A stretch of DNA of 7,740 nt, taken from Bacillota bacterium (GTDB taxonomy: Bacteria > Bacillota > Clostridia > Tissierellales > Sedimentibacteraceae). The notes under the pieces are model-generated. The model was given only the letters and a program-made list of their open reading frames with translations, was not told the origin of the DNA and did not search any database. The stretch covers positions 1 through 7,740 of the forward strand of contig JARBUP010000212.1 of the NCBI GenBank assembly GCA_029239575.1, written 5' to 3'. The position numbers and the translations under genes were made by a program. This document shows, one piece after another, positions 1 through 5,054 of this stretch; within the stretch, counting starts at the first letter, position 1, and each line of letters begins with the position of its first letter.

Positions 1-50
1 TCGTTTTGCAATAAAATAATATCAATTTACATTATATTATTATCGATATC

Positions 51-79
51 ATCTTATGTAGTTCAAAAGAACTGGTCAA
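51..79 (-). promoter_or_regulatory. Leftward sigma-A-type promoter with a palindrome in its spacer
   Basis: Read on the minus strand there is a -35 box TTGACC (74-79), a 17-base spacer and a -10 box TAAGAT (51-56). This would start transcription near position 44 and drive a gene off the left edge. The spacer contains the inverted repeat AGTTC-AAAA-GAACT (60-73), so a dimeric regulator bound there would sit directly between the two promoter boxes. The boxes and the repeat are seen directly. Regulation is inferred, and the gene served is not visible. Confidence 0.5.
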
Positions 80-149
80 ATGCAAGAATTATTTTCATAG
101 ATTCTTAATATGTTATTGCGATGTTTTTTTCTTGAAAGAAAAAGAACAT

Positions 150-188
150 AAAAAAAGCCGTGAAGGAAAGGAGAAGACCTTCAAGGCT
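150..188 (-). terminator. Rho-independent terminator of the flavodoxin-pair operon
   Basis: On the minus strand, AAGCC-T-TGAAGG pairs with CCTTCA-C-GGCTT around an 11-base loop, with one T/C mismatch in the stem. A run of seven Ts follows. It lies about 150 bases past the stop codon of the 214-aa flavoprotein gene, and no other leftward gene lies between, so it ends that operon. Confidence 0.85.
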
Positions 189-337
189 TATTTCATACTA
201 CTCTTACATTTTATATACCTATGATATGTTTATAAATAAAGGATTTGGATATAAAAGAAAAAATATATTAGCAGGTTTACTAAAAGTTCGCTGCTTTCAA
301 TATCGTCTTCGCTTTACTTCCACCAATATCTCCACTA

Positions 338-982
338 TCATAGAAAAGGTTTATCCAATCTTTTATCAAAAGCATTATTTTTCTTTAACTCTTTATGCCA
401 AAGTGTATTATTTAATCCTACTTTATCAACTAAATTTAGGATACGTAACATAAACTTTGATATTTCATATGGTTGACCCAACCTTTTTACAATATCCTTA
501 TCAAAGGAATGAGTTTCTTCATATGCACTACCCAAATCATTAAGCAACTTGAATACTTTTTTAAACATCTTTGGATACATATAAGTTCCAGCAGCCTGAC
601 CCTTAGAAACAGTACCTAAATAGTTATAATTCAATTGCTTTGCTAAATCTGCAAAGTACGCTTCAACAAATTTTTCCTGTTCGGTTTCTAAAAATCCCGC
701 TTGAATGATAAACCCTATGTATTTATCTTTAGTTGTTGTTGGTTCTATGTTTTCAATAAACTTCATAACAATTCCAGGCATGGCATGAATATAAAGTGGT
801 AATATAATAATTATTGTATCAAAATCCTCAATATAACGTGCAAGTTCTTTAGGATTAGTATTGGCTATACATCTTATTTCGCAGGGATTTTTCATGTTTC
901 TTACAAATTCTTCTGCAAAAATTTTGCTATTACTATTTTTAGAATTTCCTTTAGGTGAACCATTTAAAATAATTGTGTTCAT
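338..982 (-). CDS. Flavodoxin-fold NAD(P)H-dependent oxidoreductase (FMN reductase-like)
   Basis: This 214-aa protein has the flavodoxin/NADPH-dependent FMN reductase fold. The N-terminal strand runs into an NGSPKGNSKNS phosphate-binding loop (residues 7-17), which in this family cradles the FMN phosphate. A second flavin-contact strand-loop, IILPLYIHAMPGIVMKFIE (about 59-77), is the usual 'PLY...MPG' segment. There is no signal peptide or membrane segment, so it should be a soluble cytoplasmic flavoprotein passing electrons from NAD(P)H to quinones, nitro compounds or another acceptor; the substrate cannot be read from sequence. It is the second gene of a two-gene operon. Its ATG overlaps the upstream stop as ATGA (979-982), which indicates translational coupling, and a GGTGA element sits six bases before the start. 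A terminator lies at 150-188. The C-terminal third (about 140-214) shows no motif I recognise. Confidence 0.8.
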   Translation of the reverse strand: MNTIILNGSPKGNSKNSNSKIFAEEFVRNMKNPCEIRCIANTNPKELARYIEDFDTIIIILPLYIHAMPGIVMKFIENIEPTTTKDKYIGFIIQAGFLETEQEKFVEAYFADLAKQLNYNYLGTVSKGQAAGTYMYPKMFKKVFKLLNDLGSAYEETHSFDKDIVKRLGQPYEISKFMLRILNLVDKVGLNNTLWHKELKKNNAFDKRLDKPFL

Positions 983-1461
983 ACAATTTCACCAGCCTCT
1001 GCAATAAATTCATTAATTGGTTTTATTACAATATTCTTTGAGTGAAACTGATAAAATACACGATTAATATAATCTACAAAAATTTTACGGCTATGATCAT
1101 TCTCAAATTCACCATCATAATAAAATTCAATATCAGGATATTTCTCGTATCTCGGAACGTGCATAGATTCACCTGTCGTATAGGTAACGTATGGAAGATA
1201 AAGCGGTATCATTCTATCGAAAAGGGTTTTTAAATTACCGCTAACAAAACCTTTTGTAACTTTTGAAAAAAAGATAGCTTTATCAGAGTTTATATACTCA
1301 TGAAAAAATTCGTTTAAATCTTTATAGATGCATTTACCTGGTGTTTTCCACCAACAGGTCCAACAACCAGTGCAATCATTTACATCCATTTGTGACAAAT
1401 TAAAAGTCAAGGCACTTGGAATTGCATTACTTCCACACTCACTTATTACTACAGTATTCAT
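979..1461 (-). CDS. Small flavodoxin-like protein with a cysteine cluster
   Basis: This 160-aa soluble protein resembles the flavodoxin/FMN-reductase superfamily. The diagnostic segment is DCTGCWTCWWKTPGKCIYKD (residues 29-48), the 'CxGCxxCwxxxPGxC' signature of clostridial flavodoxin-family reductases, with Cys30, Cys33, Cys36 and Cys44. A strand-loop follows at about 60-85 (KAIFFSKVTKGFVSGNLKTL), where family members contact the flavin ring. The N-terminus (TVVISECGSN) lacks the usual GSPRxxS phosphate loop, so flavin binding is uncertain unless that region has diverged. The start is set by GAGGAGGG four bases before the ATG. It is the first gene of an operon, overlapping the 214-aa flavoprotein by four bases. 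The two may form a heteromeric or sequential electron-transfer pair, but that is inference. The repeat at 1498-1530 suggests a repressed, inducible operon. Confidence 0.75.
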   Translation of the reverse strand: MNTVVISECGSNAIPSALTFNLSQMDVNDCTGCWTCWWKTPGKCIYKDLNEFFHEYINSDKAIFFSKVTKGFVSGNLKTLFDRMIPLYLPYVTYTTGESMHVPRYEKYPDIEFYYDGEFENDHSRKIFVDYINRVFYQFHSKNIVIKPINEFIAEAGEIV

Positions 1462-1497
1462 TTTACCCTCCTCAATATAATAACCGCACTATTACCT

Positions 1498-1530
1498 TAT
1501 GTAACACAATTTAACTAATTATGTTACATA
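1498..1530. promoter_or_regulatory. Operator-like inverted repeat TATGTAAC-N17-GTTACATA
   Basis: Two perfect 8-base arms (1498-1505 and 1523-1530) are separated by 17 bases. The repeat begins about six bases downstream of the inferred start of the leftward flavodoxin-pair transcript, where a bound dimeric repressor would block RNA polymerase. No regulator gene is present in the window. The repeat is seen directly; its role is inferred from position. Confidence 0.45.
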
Positions 1531-1542
1531 TATTTATACAAA

Positions 1543-1570
1543 ATTATATCATATTGTATAAAGTAGTAAA
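1543..1570 (-). promoter_or_regulatory. Sigma-A-type promoter of the flavodoxin-pair operon
   Basis: On the minus strand there is a -35 box TTTACT (1565-1570), a 16-base spacer and a perfect -10 box TATAAT (1543-1548). Transcription would start near 1536 and leave a leader of about 75 bases before the ATG at 1461. The operator-like repeat at 1498-1530 lies inside that leader. Confidence 0.6.
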
Positions 1571-1604
1571 GAAGTAATTTAGTATATAATTCGGTATATT
1601 TTTT

Positions 1605-1693
1605 AAGAAGGGATTCCTTTCCTTAATAAAAAGCTTTATTATTATGAAACAACTGACGGTCAACTTGCTATAAAAAATATAGAAAAAATTTGA
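1605..1693 (+). pseudogene. Possible 3' remnant of a degraded rightward gene
   Basis: One frame between a TAA at 1604-1606 and a TGA at 1691-1693 reads EGIPFLNKKLYYYETT then DGQLAIKNIEKI. Its composition looks more like real protein than most AT-rich noncoding sequence. It has no start codon or ribosome binding site. It is followed after 40 bases by a strong rightward terminator that has no other gene to serve. I do not recognise a family. It may be the tail of a decayed gene, or a chance open frame. Confidence 0.2.
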
Positions 1694-1732
1694 CAATAGT
1701 CTTCACAAACTAATCAAAATGATTGAAAACAG

Positions 1733-1778
1733 ATAGCACCCAATTTTCAAAGAAATGCGAAAATTGGGTGCTATTTTT
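1733..1778 (+). terminator. Strong intergenic hairpin terminator
   Basis: A perfect 16-bp stem, ATAGCACCCAATTTTC (1733-1748) with its complement (1759-1774), encloses a 10-base loop and runs straight into a T tract (1774-1778) on the plus strand. No intact rightward gene precedes it. On the minus strand the stem is followed only by CTGTTTTC, so it could also act as a weaker terminator for the amidase gene, whose stop lies about 145 bases away. Confidence 0.8.
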
Positions 1779-1877
1779 ATAAGGCTAAATCTTTCCGTGT
1801 TATTTATATTCAACACTACTGTATATATTTAATTCCTAATATCTATCATGAATTATTAAATAGTATTGAAAATTTTT

Positions 1878-1906
1878 TATTGAAATGTTTGAAAAATATT
1901 TCAATA
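1878..1906 (-). terminator. AT-rich hairpin just past the amidase gene
   Basis: A 9-bp stem TATTGAAAT (1878-1886) pairs with ATTTCAATA (1898-1906) around an 11-base loop, beginning about 16 bases past the amidase stop codon. It contains almost no GC pairs. On the minus strand the tail reads AAAAAATTTTC, not a proper U tract. It may be a weak terminator or a 3'-end stabiliser. The rest of 1779-1922 shows nothing else I can support. Confidence 0.3.
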
Positions 1907-1922
1907 TCTTTTTCACTATAAT

Positions 1923-2498
1923 TTAAAGAGGGGTAAAACCAAAATAATTTAAAATACCAATATAAATACCATATGCAATTTGCCATTGTTGATCCCTTAT
2001 TATCTGAGCATCATGATAGTTAGTCAAATATCCCATTTCTACAAGTACAGCAGGCATATTTGTTCTACGCAGTACATAAAGAGATTTGTTTTCTCTTACA
2101 CCATTATCACTAAGATCAGTATATTGAAGAACTCCATTCATGATATTCTGTGCGAGCCAATTTGCTTGAGTATTATATTGGTAAATATACATTTCCGCTC
2201 CATTAATATTTGGGTTTTCATTTGCATTTGCATGAATACTGATAAAATAGTTAGCTGGCCACCCATTTGACATACGAACTCTTTCAGCTAAGCTTGAAGT
2301 ATTATTATGACCTAAAACTGTAGTTGGGGTAGGTCTTGATAGTCGAACGTCGAATCTTGGATCATTGCCCAGCAAATTAGCCAGATAAATACCAACTTGA
2401 TATGTGACATTTTCTTCTATTAGACCATTTGCTCTAGCACCTGTGTTATGATATCCTGTTGGATTATGTCCTTGATCTATGAAAATTCTAATAGCCAA
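1923..2498 (-). CDS. N-acetylmuramoyl-L-alanine amidase (Amidase_3), catalytic domain only
   Basis: This 191-aa zinc amidase cleaves the bond between N-acetylmuramic acid and L-alanine of the stem peptide in peptidoglycan. The zinc ligands are visible: His11 in IFIDQGHNP, Glu28 in NGLIEEN and His89 in FISIHANAN. The catalytic glutamate is Glu154 in AVLVEMGYLTN. The protein is a complete Amidase_3 domain and nothing else, with no signal peptide, SPOR, SH3 or choline-binding repeats. Release would therefore need cell lysis, a phage-type holin or mother-cell action as for CwlC-like sporulation amidases; I cannot choose between these. It starts at TTG (2496-2498), supported by GGGAGTGA about six bases upstream and by the family-typical start of the first strand. 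It is monocistronic and divergent from the glutaredoxin gene. Confidence 0.9.
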   Translation of the reverse strand: MAIRIFIDQGHNPTGYHNTGARANGLIEENVTYQVGIYLANLLGNDPRFDVRLSRPTPTTVLGHNNTSSLAERVRMSNGWPANYFISIHANANENPNINGAEMYIYQYNTQANWLAQNIMNGVLQYTDLSDNGVRENKSLYVLRRTNMPAVLVEMGYLTNYHDAQIIRDQQWQIAYGIYIGILNYFGFTPL

Positions 2499-2713
2499 AA
2501 AATCACTCCCTTCATTTATACTTTTAATATCTTTTTCATATCTAATATTCTATTCATATTTAAAAAGGATGTTACAAGTAATCTAATTAGTAATCGAAAT
2601 AGCTTTTAAAATTTTTTTTTAAGGGAGTCAAATATGGGTATATATATAACAAGTAATTTTAATAAGTTGAGGAACATATAATATTGGAAATTATTAAAAA
2701 AGGGTGGTAAAAT
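2499..2713. other. Divergent intergenic region between the amidase and glutaredoxin genes
   Basis: This very AT-rich stretch must contain promoters for both flanking genes. On the plus strand a perfect TATAAT (2677-2682) is a plausible -10 box about 24-32 bases before the glutaredoxin ATG, but no good -35 box precedes it. A run of nine Ts (2612-2620) sits immediately before an AAGGGAG element and a 15-codon open frame (2634-2681). I could not identify a convincing promoter for the amidase gene. Confidence 0.3.
2634..2681 (+). CDS. Possible 15-codon leader ORF
   Basis: The frame starts at ATG 2634 and reads MGIYITSNFNKLRNI, ending at TAA 2679-2681. It has a good AAGGGAG ribosome binding site (2621-2627) six bases before the ATG. 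It ends 32 bases before the glutaredoxin gene, so it could be a leader peptide. It has no recognisable motif, and such short frames with a purine-rich upstream element arise by chance in AT-rich DNA. If transcription starts from the TATAAT at 2677, this frame is not on the mRNA. Confidence 0.2.
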   Translation: MGIYITSNFNKLRNI

Positions 2714-3055
2714 ATGAAAAGCGTGATTGTTTTTACAACTAAAACTTGACCATACTGCAAAATAGCGAAAGAGTTTCTTTTGCAAAACAGAATACATTAT
2801 ATTGAAAAAGATATTAATTATGATCATGAAGCTCGCTCTGAGATGGCAAGGAAAAATATAAGCGGCGTACCTGCATTTTTTATAGGAGAAGATATAGTAG
2901 TTGGTTTGGATAAGGAAAAGATTCTAAAACTCGTAGATCATCGAGTTGTTGAATGTCAGGTTTGTCATACAAAAGTTCGCGTTCCAATCAATAAAGCCAA
3001 TATAATTGCAAAATGCCCAAAATGTAAAAGCAAAATTGAAATAAACCATAGATAA
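2714..3055 (+). CDS. Predicted selenocysteine glutaredoxin with C-terminal zinc ribbon
   Basis: The frame runs 113 codons from ATG 2714 (AGGGTGG seven bases upstream) to TAA 3053-3055, with a single in-frame TGA at codon 12 (2747-2749). Read as selenocysteine, the N-terminus is MKSVIVFTTKT-U-PYCKIAK: a glutaredoxin/NrdH-type first strand and a CPYC active site whose first Cys is Sec, with resolving Cys15 kept. GVPAFFI (51-57) carries the cis-proline, and GLDKEKILKLV (64-74) is the usual last helix. Residues 81-104 form a zinc ribbon, CQVC (81-84) and CPKC (101-104). There is no signal peptide, so it should be cytosolic, reducing disulfides or an oxidised partner through a selenenylsulfide. 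A SECIS-like hairpin follows the UGA (2756-2784). A rhodanese lipoprotein gene begins 18 bases after the stop. The downstream TTG at 2780 would give a product without the active site and is surely wrong. A nonsense mutation is possible but unlikely. The motifs are seen; UGA decoding is inferred. Confidence 0.88.
2756..2784 (+). promoter_or_regulatory. SECIS-like hairpin directing UGA decoding
   Basis: Starting six bases after UGA 2747-2749, TGCAAAA (2756-2762) pairs perfectly with TTTTGCA (2778-2784). Above it GAAA (2767-2770) can pair with TTTC (2774-2777), leaving a TAGC bulge on the 5' side (2763-2766) and a GAG apical loop (2771-2773). The apical loop lies 21 bases past the UGA. Bacterial SECIS elements lie inside the coding region just downstream of the UGA, have a small apical loop and carry a G at the start of that loop; this hairpin meets all three. 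An alternative fold has a two-pair upper stem and a wider loop. Recognition by SelB is inferred. Confidence 0.65.
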
Positions 3056-3073
3056 TTATGAGGTGTAAATGTA

Positions 3074-3487
3074 ATGAAAAGGATAATTTTTATAATTTTT
3101 GTAATGGTAATTGTTTTTGCAGGATGCAGCAACGTAAATAATGATTTGAATTTGGAAAAAGGTGAAAATATCGAAAAATCTGAATACAAAAAAATAAGCG
3201 CTGAAGAAGCAAAAAAGATTATTGAAGAAGAAGATGTGGTTATTTTAGATGTTAGAACTGGGGAAGAATATAATGTAGGTCACATAAAGGATTCTGTTTT
3301 GTTACCTGTTACTGAAATTCCTGATAAGGTTAAAAATATTATTCCTGACAAGGAAACTAAAATACTTGTGTATTGTAGAAGCGGGAACAGAAGTGCTACT
3401 GCATCAAAAACTTTATTGGATATGGGTTATAAAAATGTAATGGATTTTGGAGGAATAAATTCTTGGCCCTATGATATAGTCAAATAA
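3074..3487 (+). CDS. Rhodanese-domain lipoprotein
   Basis: This 137-aa protein has a lipoprotein signal (Lys2-Arg3, hydrophobic stretch 4-16, lipobox FAGC with Cys18). Cleavage and lipidation would anchor it on the outer face of the membrane. After a charged linker (19-40), a single rhodanese domain spans about 41-137. It shows the DVRTGEEYNVGHI segment (59-71) and the active-site loop CRSGNRS (101-107), with catalytic Cys101 able to carry a persulfide. The domain ends in the family-typical GGINSWP. It should act as a sulfurtransferase or persulfide carrier outside the cytoplasm; the donor and acceptor are unknown. GAGGTG eight bases upstream supports the ATG. It lies 18 bases downstream of the predicted selenocysteine glutaredoxin and is probably cotranscribed. 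Rhodaneses can also bind selenium, but a selenium role here would be speculation. A terminator follows at 3540-3574. Confidence 0.92.
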   Translation: MKRIIFIIFVMVIVFAGCSNVNNDLNLEKGENIEKSEYKKISAEEAKKIIEEEDVVILDVRTGEEYNVGHIKDSVLLPVTEIPDKVKNIIPDKETKILVYCRSGNRSATASKTLLDMGYKNVMDFGGINSWPYDIVK

Positions 3488-3539
3488 TTAACTTTTTTTA
3501 AAAGCATGAAATTATTAGTGGAGTTTTTATATCCTAAAT

Positions 3540-3574
3540 AAATAACAGCAAAAATTTTTATTTTGCTGTTATTT
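3540..3574 (+). terminator. Terminator of the glutaredoxin-rhodanese operon
   Basis: A perfect 14-bp stem, with AATAACAGCAAAA (3541-3553) as its 5' core and TTTTGCTGTTATT (3561-3573) as its partner, encloses a 7-base loop. A T-rich tail (TTTTATTTATTATT) follows on the plus strand. It starts 53 bases after the rhodanese stop codon. Its symmetric AT-rich flanks could also allow some function on the other strand. Confidence 0.75.
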
Positions 3575-3643
3575 TATTTATTATTAAGTATAGATGAATT
3601 TTGAAACTTTGTTCAGAATAGCATTTATTACAATGTTTAATTA

Positions 3644-3672
3644 TTGAAGTTTATAGGCTTTTATTATATAAT
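3644..3672 (+). promoter_or_regulatory. Sigma-A-type promoter of the MFS transporter gene
   Basis: The -35 box TTGAAG (3644-3649), a 17-base spacer and a perfect -10 box TATAAT (3667-3672) place the start of transcription near 3679, with a leader of about 90 bases. A second, weaker candidate is TTGAAC (3701-3706), 16 bases, TAAATT (3723-3728). The leader contains a loose inverted repeat TCCTAA (3711-3716) / TTAGGA (3740-3745). Confidence 0.6.
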
Positions 3673-3767
3673 TAAAATTATGAACAAAAAGTAGATATGT
3701 TTGAACGGAATCCTAAAAATGATAAATTTAAATAAAAAATTAGGACTATAAAATTGGAGAATTAATA

Positions 3768-5006
3768 ATGAAAAAGCTTCTTAACTTCGAATATGGGGCA
3801 ATAAATGCTATTTATTGGATGTACTTTGGTGTAATAACGAGTTTTGCTTCAATATTTCTATTGAGTAAAGATTATATGAATTCTGAAATAGGAATTATTC
3901 TGGCTATGTCCAGTATTTTAGCTGTTGTAGTGCAAATGATTCTGGCTGATATTGCTGACAGGTCGCAAAAAATATCTCCCATTGGAATAACAGAAATAAT
4001 AACAGTTATTCTTTTGGTTGCAACTTTAACATTGTTTTTATTTACGGGTAAATCAATAGTTCTTTCTGTTATATTTATTTTCATTGGGGCATGTCTTATA
4101 GCTCTGCAACCGATTATTAATTCTATGGCTTTTTACATAAGCCAAAGTGGCTGTGAAATTAATTATGGCATTACAAGAAGCGCAGGTTCTGTATTTTATG
4201 CGGTAATTTGTGCATTGCTTGGTTATCTTGTTCAATTTTACGGAGTCAAATACATACCCATAGCAGGAGTTTTAGTTCTCATATCGTTTTTAGGTATTCT
4301 TTCGATTACAAAGAAAACATATTTAAAGTCCATATCTGAAAATTCTGTTTTAGTGAATAAATCTTTGAATGATGACATAGTGCGTATAAATACTAAAGAT
4401 TTCATAAAAAATAATGCGCCATTTATAATCTTTTCCTTTGGTGTAATGTGGGTTTTCTTTGAAAATTCTGTAATAAATTATTATTTAATGCAGATTATCA
4501 TGGATGTGGGTGGAAACAGCAACCAGATGGGAAATTTGTTTTTCTTTATGGCTATTCTTGAATTGCCTTGTTTTATATTTTTCAGTAAACTCAGAAAAAT
4601 ATTTTCTTGCCAGTTAATGTTGAAAATTGCATCAGTTGCATTTACTGCTAAAATTCTTCTTGTATTTATGGCGAATTCAATGTCTTTAATATATATTGGG
4701 TTTTTATTTCAGTTTTTTTCATATCCCATATTTATGGCTTCAGCTGTTTATTTGGTAGATGAAGTCATGGATAAGGGCGAGGCAGTAAAAGGGCAGGCAC
4801 TTATAACTGGTATGATCACATTGAGCAATATATTCGCAAGTTTAGCAGGAGGTGCAATACTGGATGTAAGTGGTCCTCATTTGTTGCTGTTCATAAGCAC
4901 TATTACTTGCATAATTGGAACGTTTATTATATACGCATCCGTAGATAGAATAAAGAAAAGCAAAAAAGCTTCGGTAATTGTTAATGAAACAATTATGATA
5001 AAATAA
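3768..5006 (+). CDS. MFS transporter, LacY/NupG-like (MFS_1-like) branch
   Basis: This 412-aa polytopic membrane protein is of the usual length for a 12-helix major facilitator. Hydrophobic helices run throughout, with a basic, polar cytoplasmic stretch at about 184-215 dividing the two six-helix halves. The loop between helices 2 and 3 has ADIADRSQK (60-68), a variant of MFS motif A (G-x-L-x-D-R-x-G-R/K). A YGITRSAGSVFYAV segment (about 132-146) matches the R-x-x-GS helix-5 motif of the LacY/phenylpropionate-transporter-like group, which favours a proton symporter for a sugar, nucleoside or aromatic acid over a drug exporter. The substrate is not determinable. ATG 3768 is preceded by GGAG with nine-base spacing. 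It is monocistronic, with its own promoter at 3644-3672, and converges on the ABC transporter operon at a shared terminator. Confidence 0.85.
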   Translation: MKKLLNFEYGAINAIYWMYFGVITSFASIFLLSKDYMNSEIGIILAMSSILAVVVQMILADIADRSQKISPIGITEIITVILLVATLTLFLFTGKSIVLSVIFIFIGACLIALQPIINSMAFYISQSGCEINYGITRSAGSVFYAVICALLGYLVQFYGVKYIPIAGVLVLISFLGILSITKKTYLKSISENSVLVNKSLNDDIVRINTKDFIKNNAPFIIFSFGVMWVFFENSVINYYLMQIIMDVGGNSNQMGNLFFFMAILELPCFIFFSKLRKIFSCQLMLKIASVAFTAKILLVFMANSMSLIYIGFLFQFFSYPIFMASAVYLVDEVMDKGEAVKGQALITGMITLSNIFASLAGGAILDVSGPHLLLFISTITCIIGTFIIYASVDRIKKSKKASVIVNETIMIK

Positions 5007-5011
5007 AGTTA

Positions 5012-5044
5012 AATCAAGCCATCCTTTTGCAGGATGGCTTGATT
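5012..5044. terminator. Shared hairpin terminator between convergent operons
   Basis: A perfect 14-bp stem, AATCAAGCCATCCT (5012-5025) with AGGATGGCTTGATT (5031-5044), encloses a TTTGC loop. It fills the 48-base gap between the stop codons of the rightward MFS gene and the leftward ATPase gene. The minus-strand tail (TAACTTTATTTT) is T-richer than the plus-strand tail, so it probably acts in both directions but better for the ABC operon. Confidence 0.8.
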
Positions 5045-5054
5045 ATTGTAATTA

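Noticed and set aside
160..453. 97-codon rightward open frame overlapping the 3' end of the flavoprotein gene
   Set aside because: It begins inside the leftward terminator hairpin, overlaps the flavoprotein CDS in antisense and has no family-like motif.
2511..2560. Sporulation sigma-G-like promoter (GAATA ... GATATTA) for the amidase gene
   Set aside because: The -10 match is imperfect and the spacing is off by one in AT-rich sequence; it is not specific enough to claim.
2714..2779. Glutaredoxin as a simple nonsense-mutated pseudogene
   Set aside because: The frame has no other lesion, the UGA replaces precisely the active-site Cys and a SECIS-like hairpin follows. It remains the main alternative until the Sec machinery is confirmed.
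2606..2827. 73-codon leftward open frame antisense to the glutaredoxin start
   Set aside because: It is low-complexity and hydrophobic (poly-T/poly-A derived), without a ribosome binding site, and is opposite a well-supported gene.
2780..3055. Shorter glutaredoxin start at TTG 2780
   Set aside because: It lacks the first strand and the active site, has no ribosome binding site, and begins inside the SECIS-like stem. The ATG at 2714 with AGGGTGG explains the conserved N-terminus.
3711..3745. TCCTAA / TTAGGA inverted repeat in the MFS gene leader as an operator or riboswitch stem
   Set aside because: The six-base arms are 23 bases apart in very AT-rich sequence. This is weak evidence, and no known riboswitch core is recognisable.
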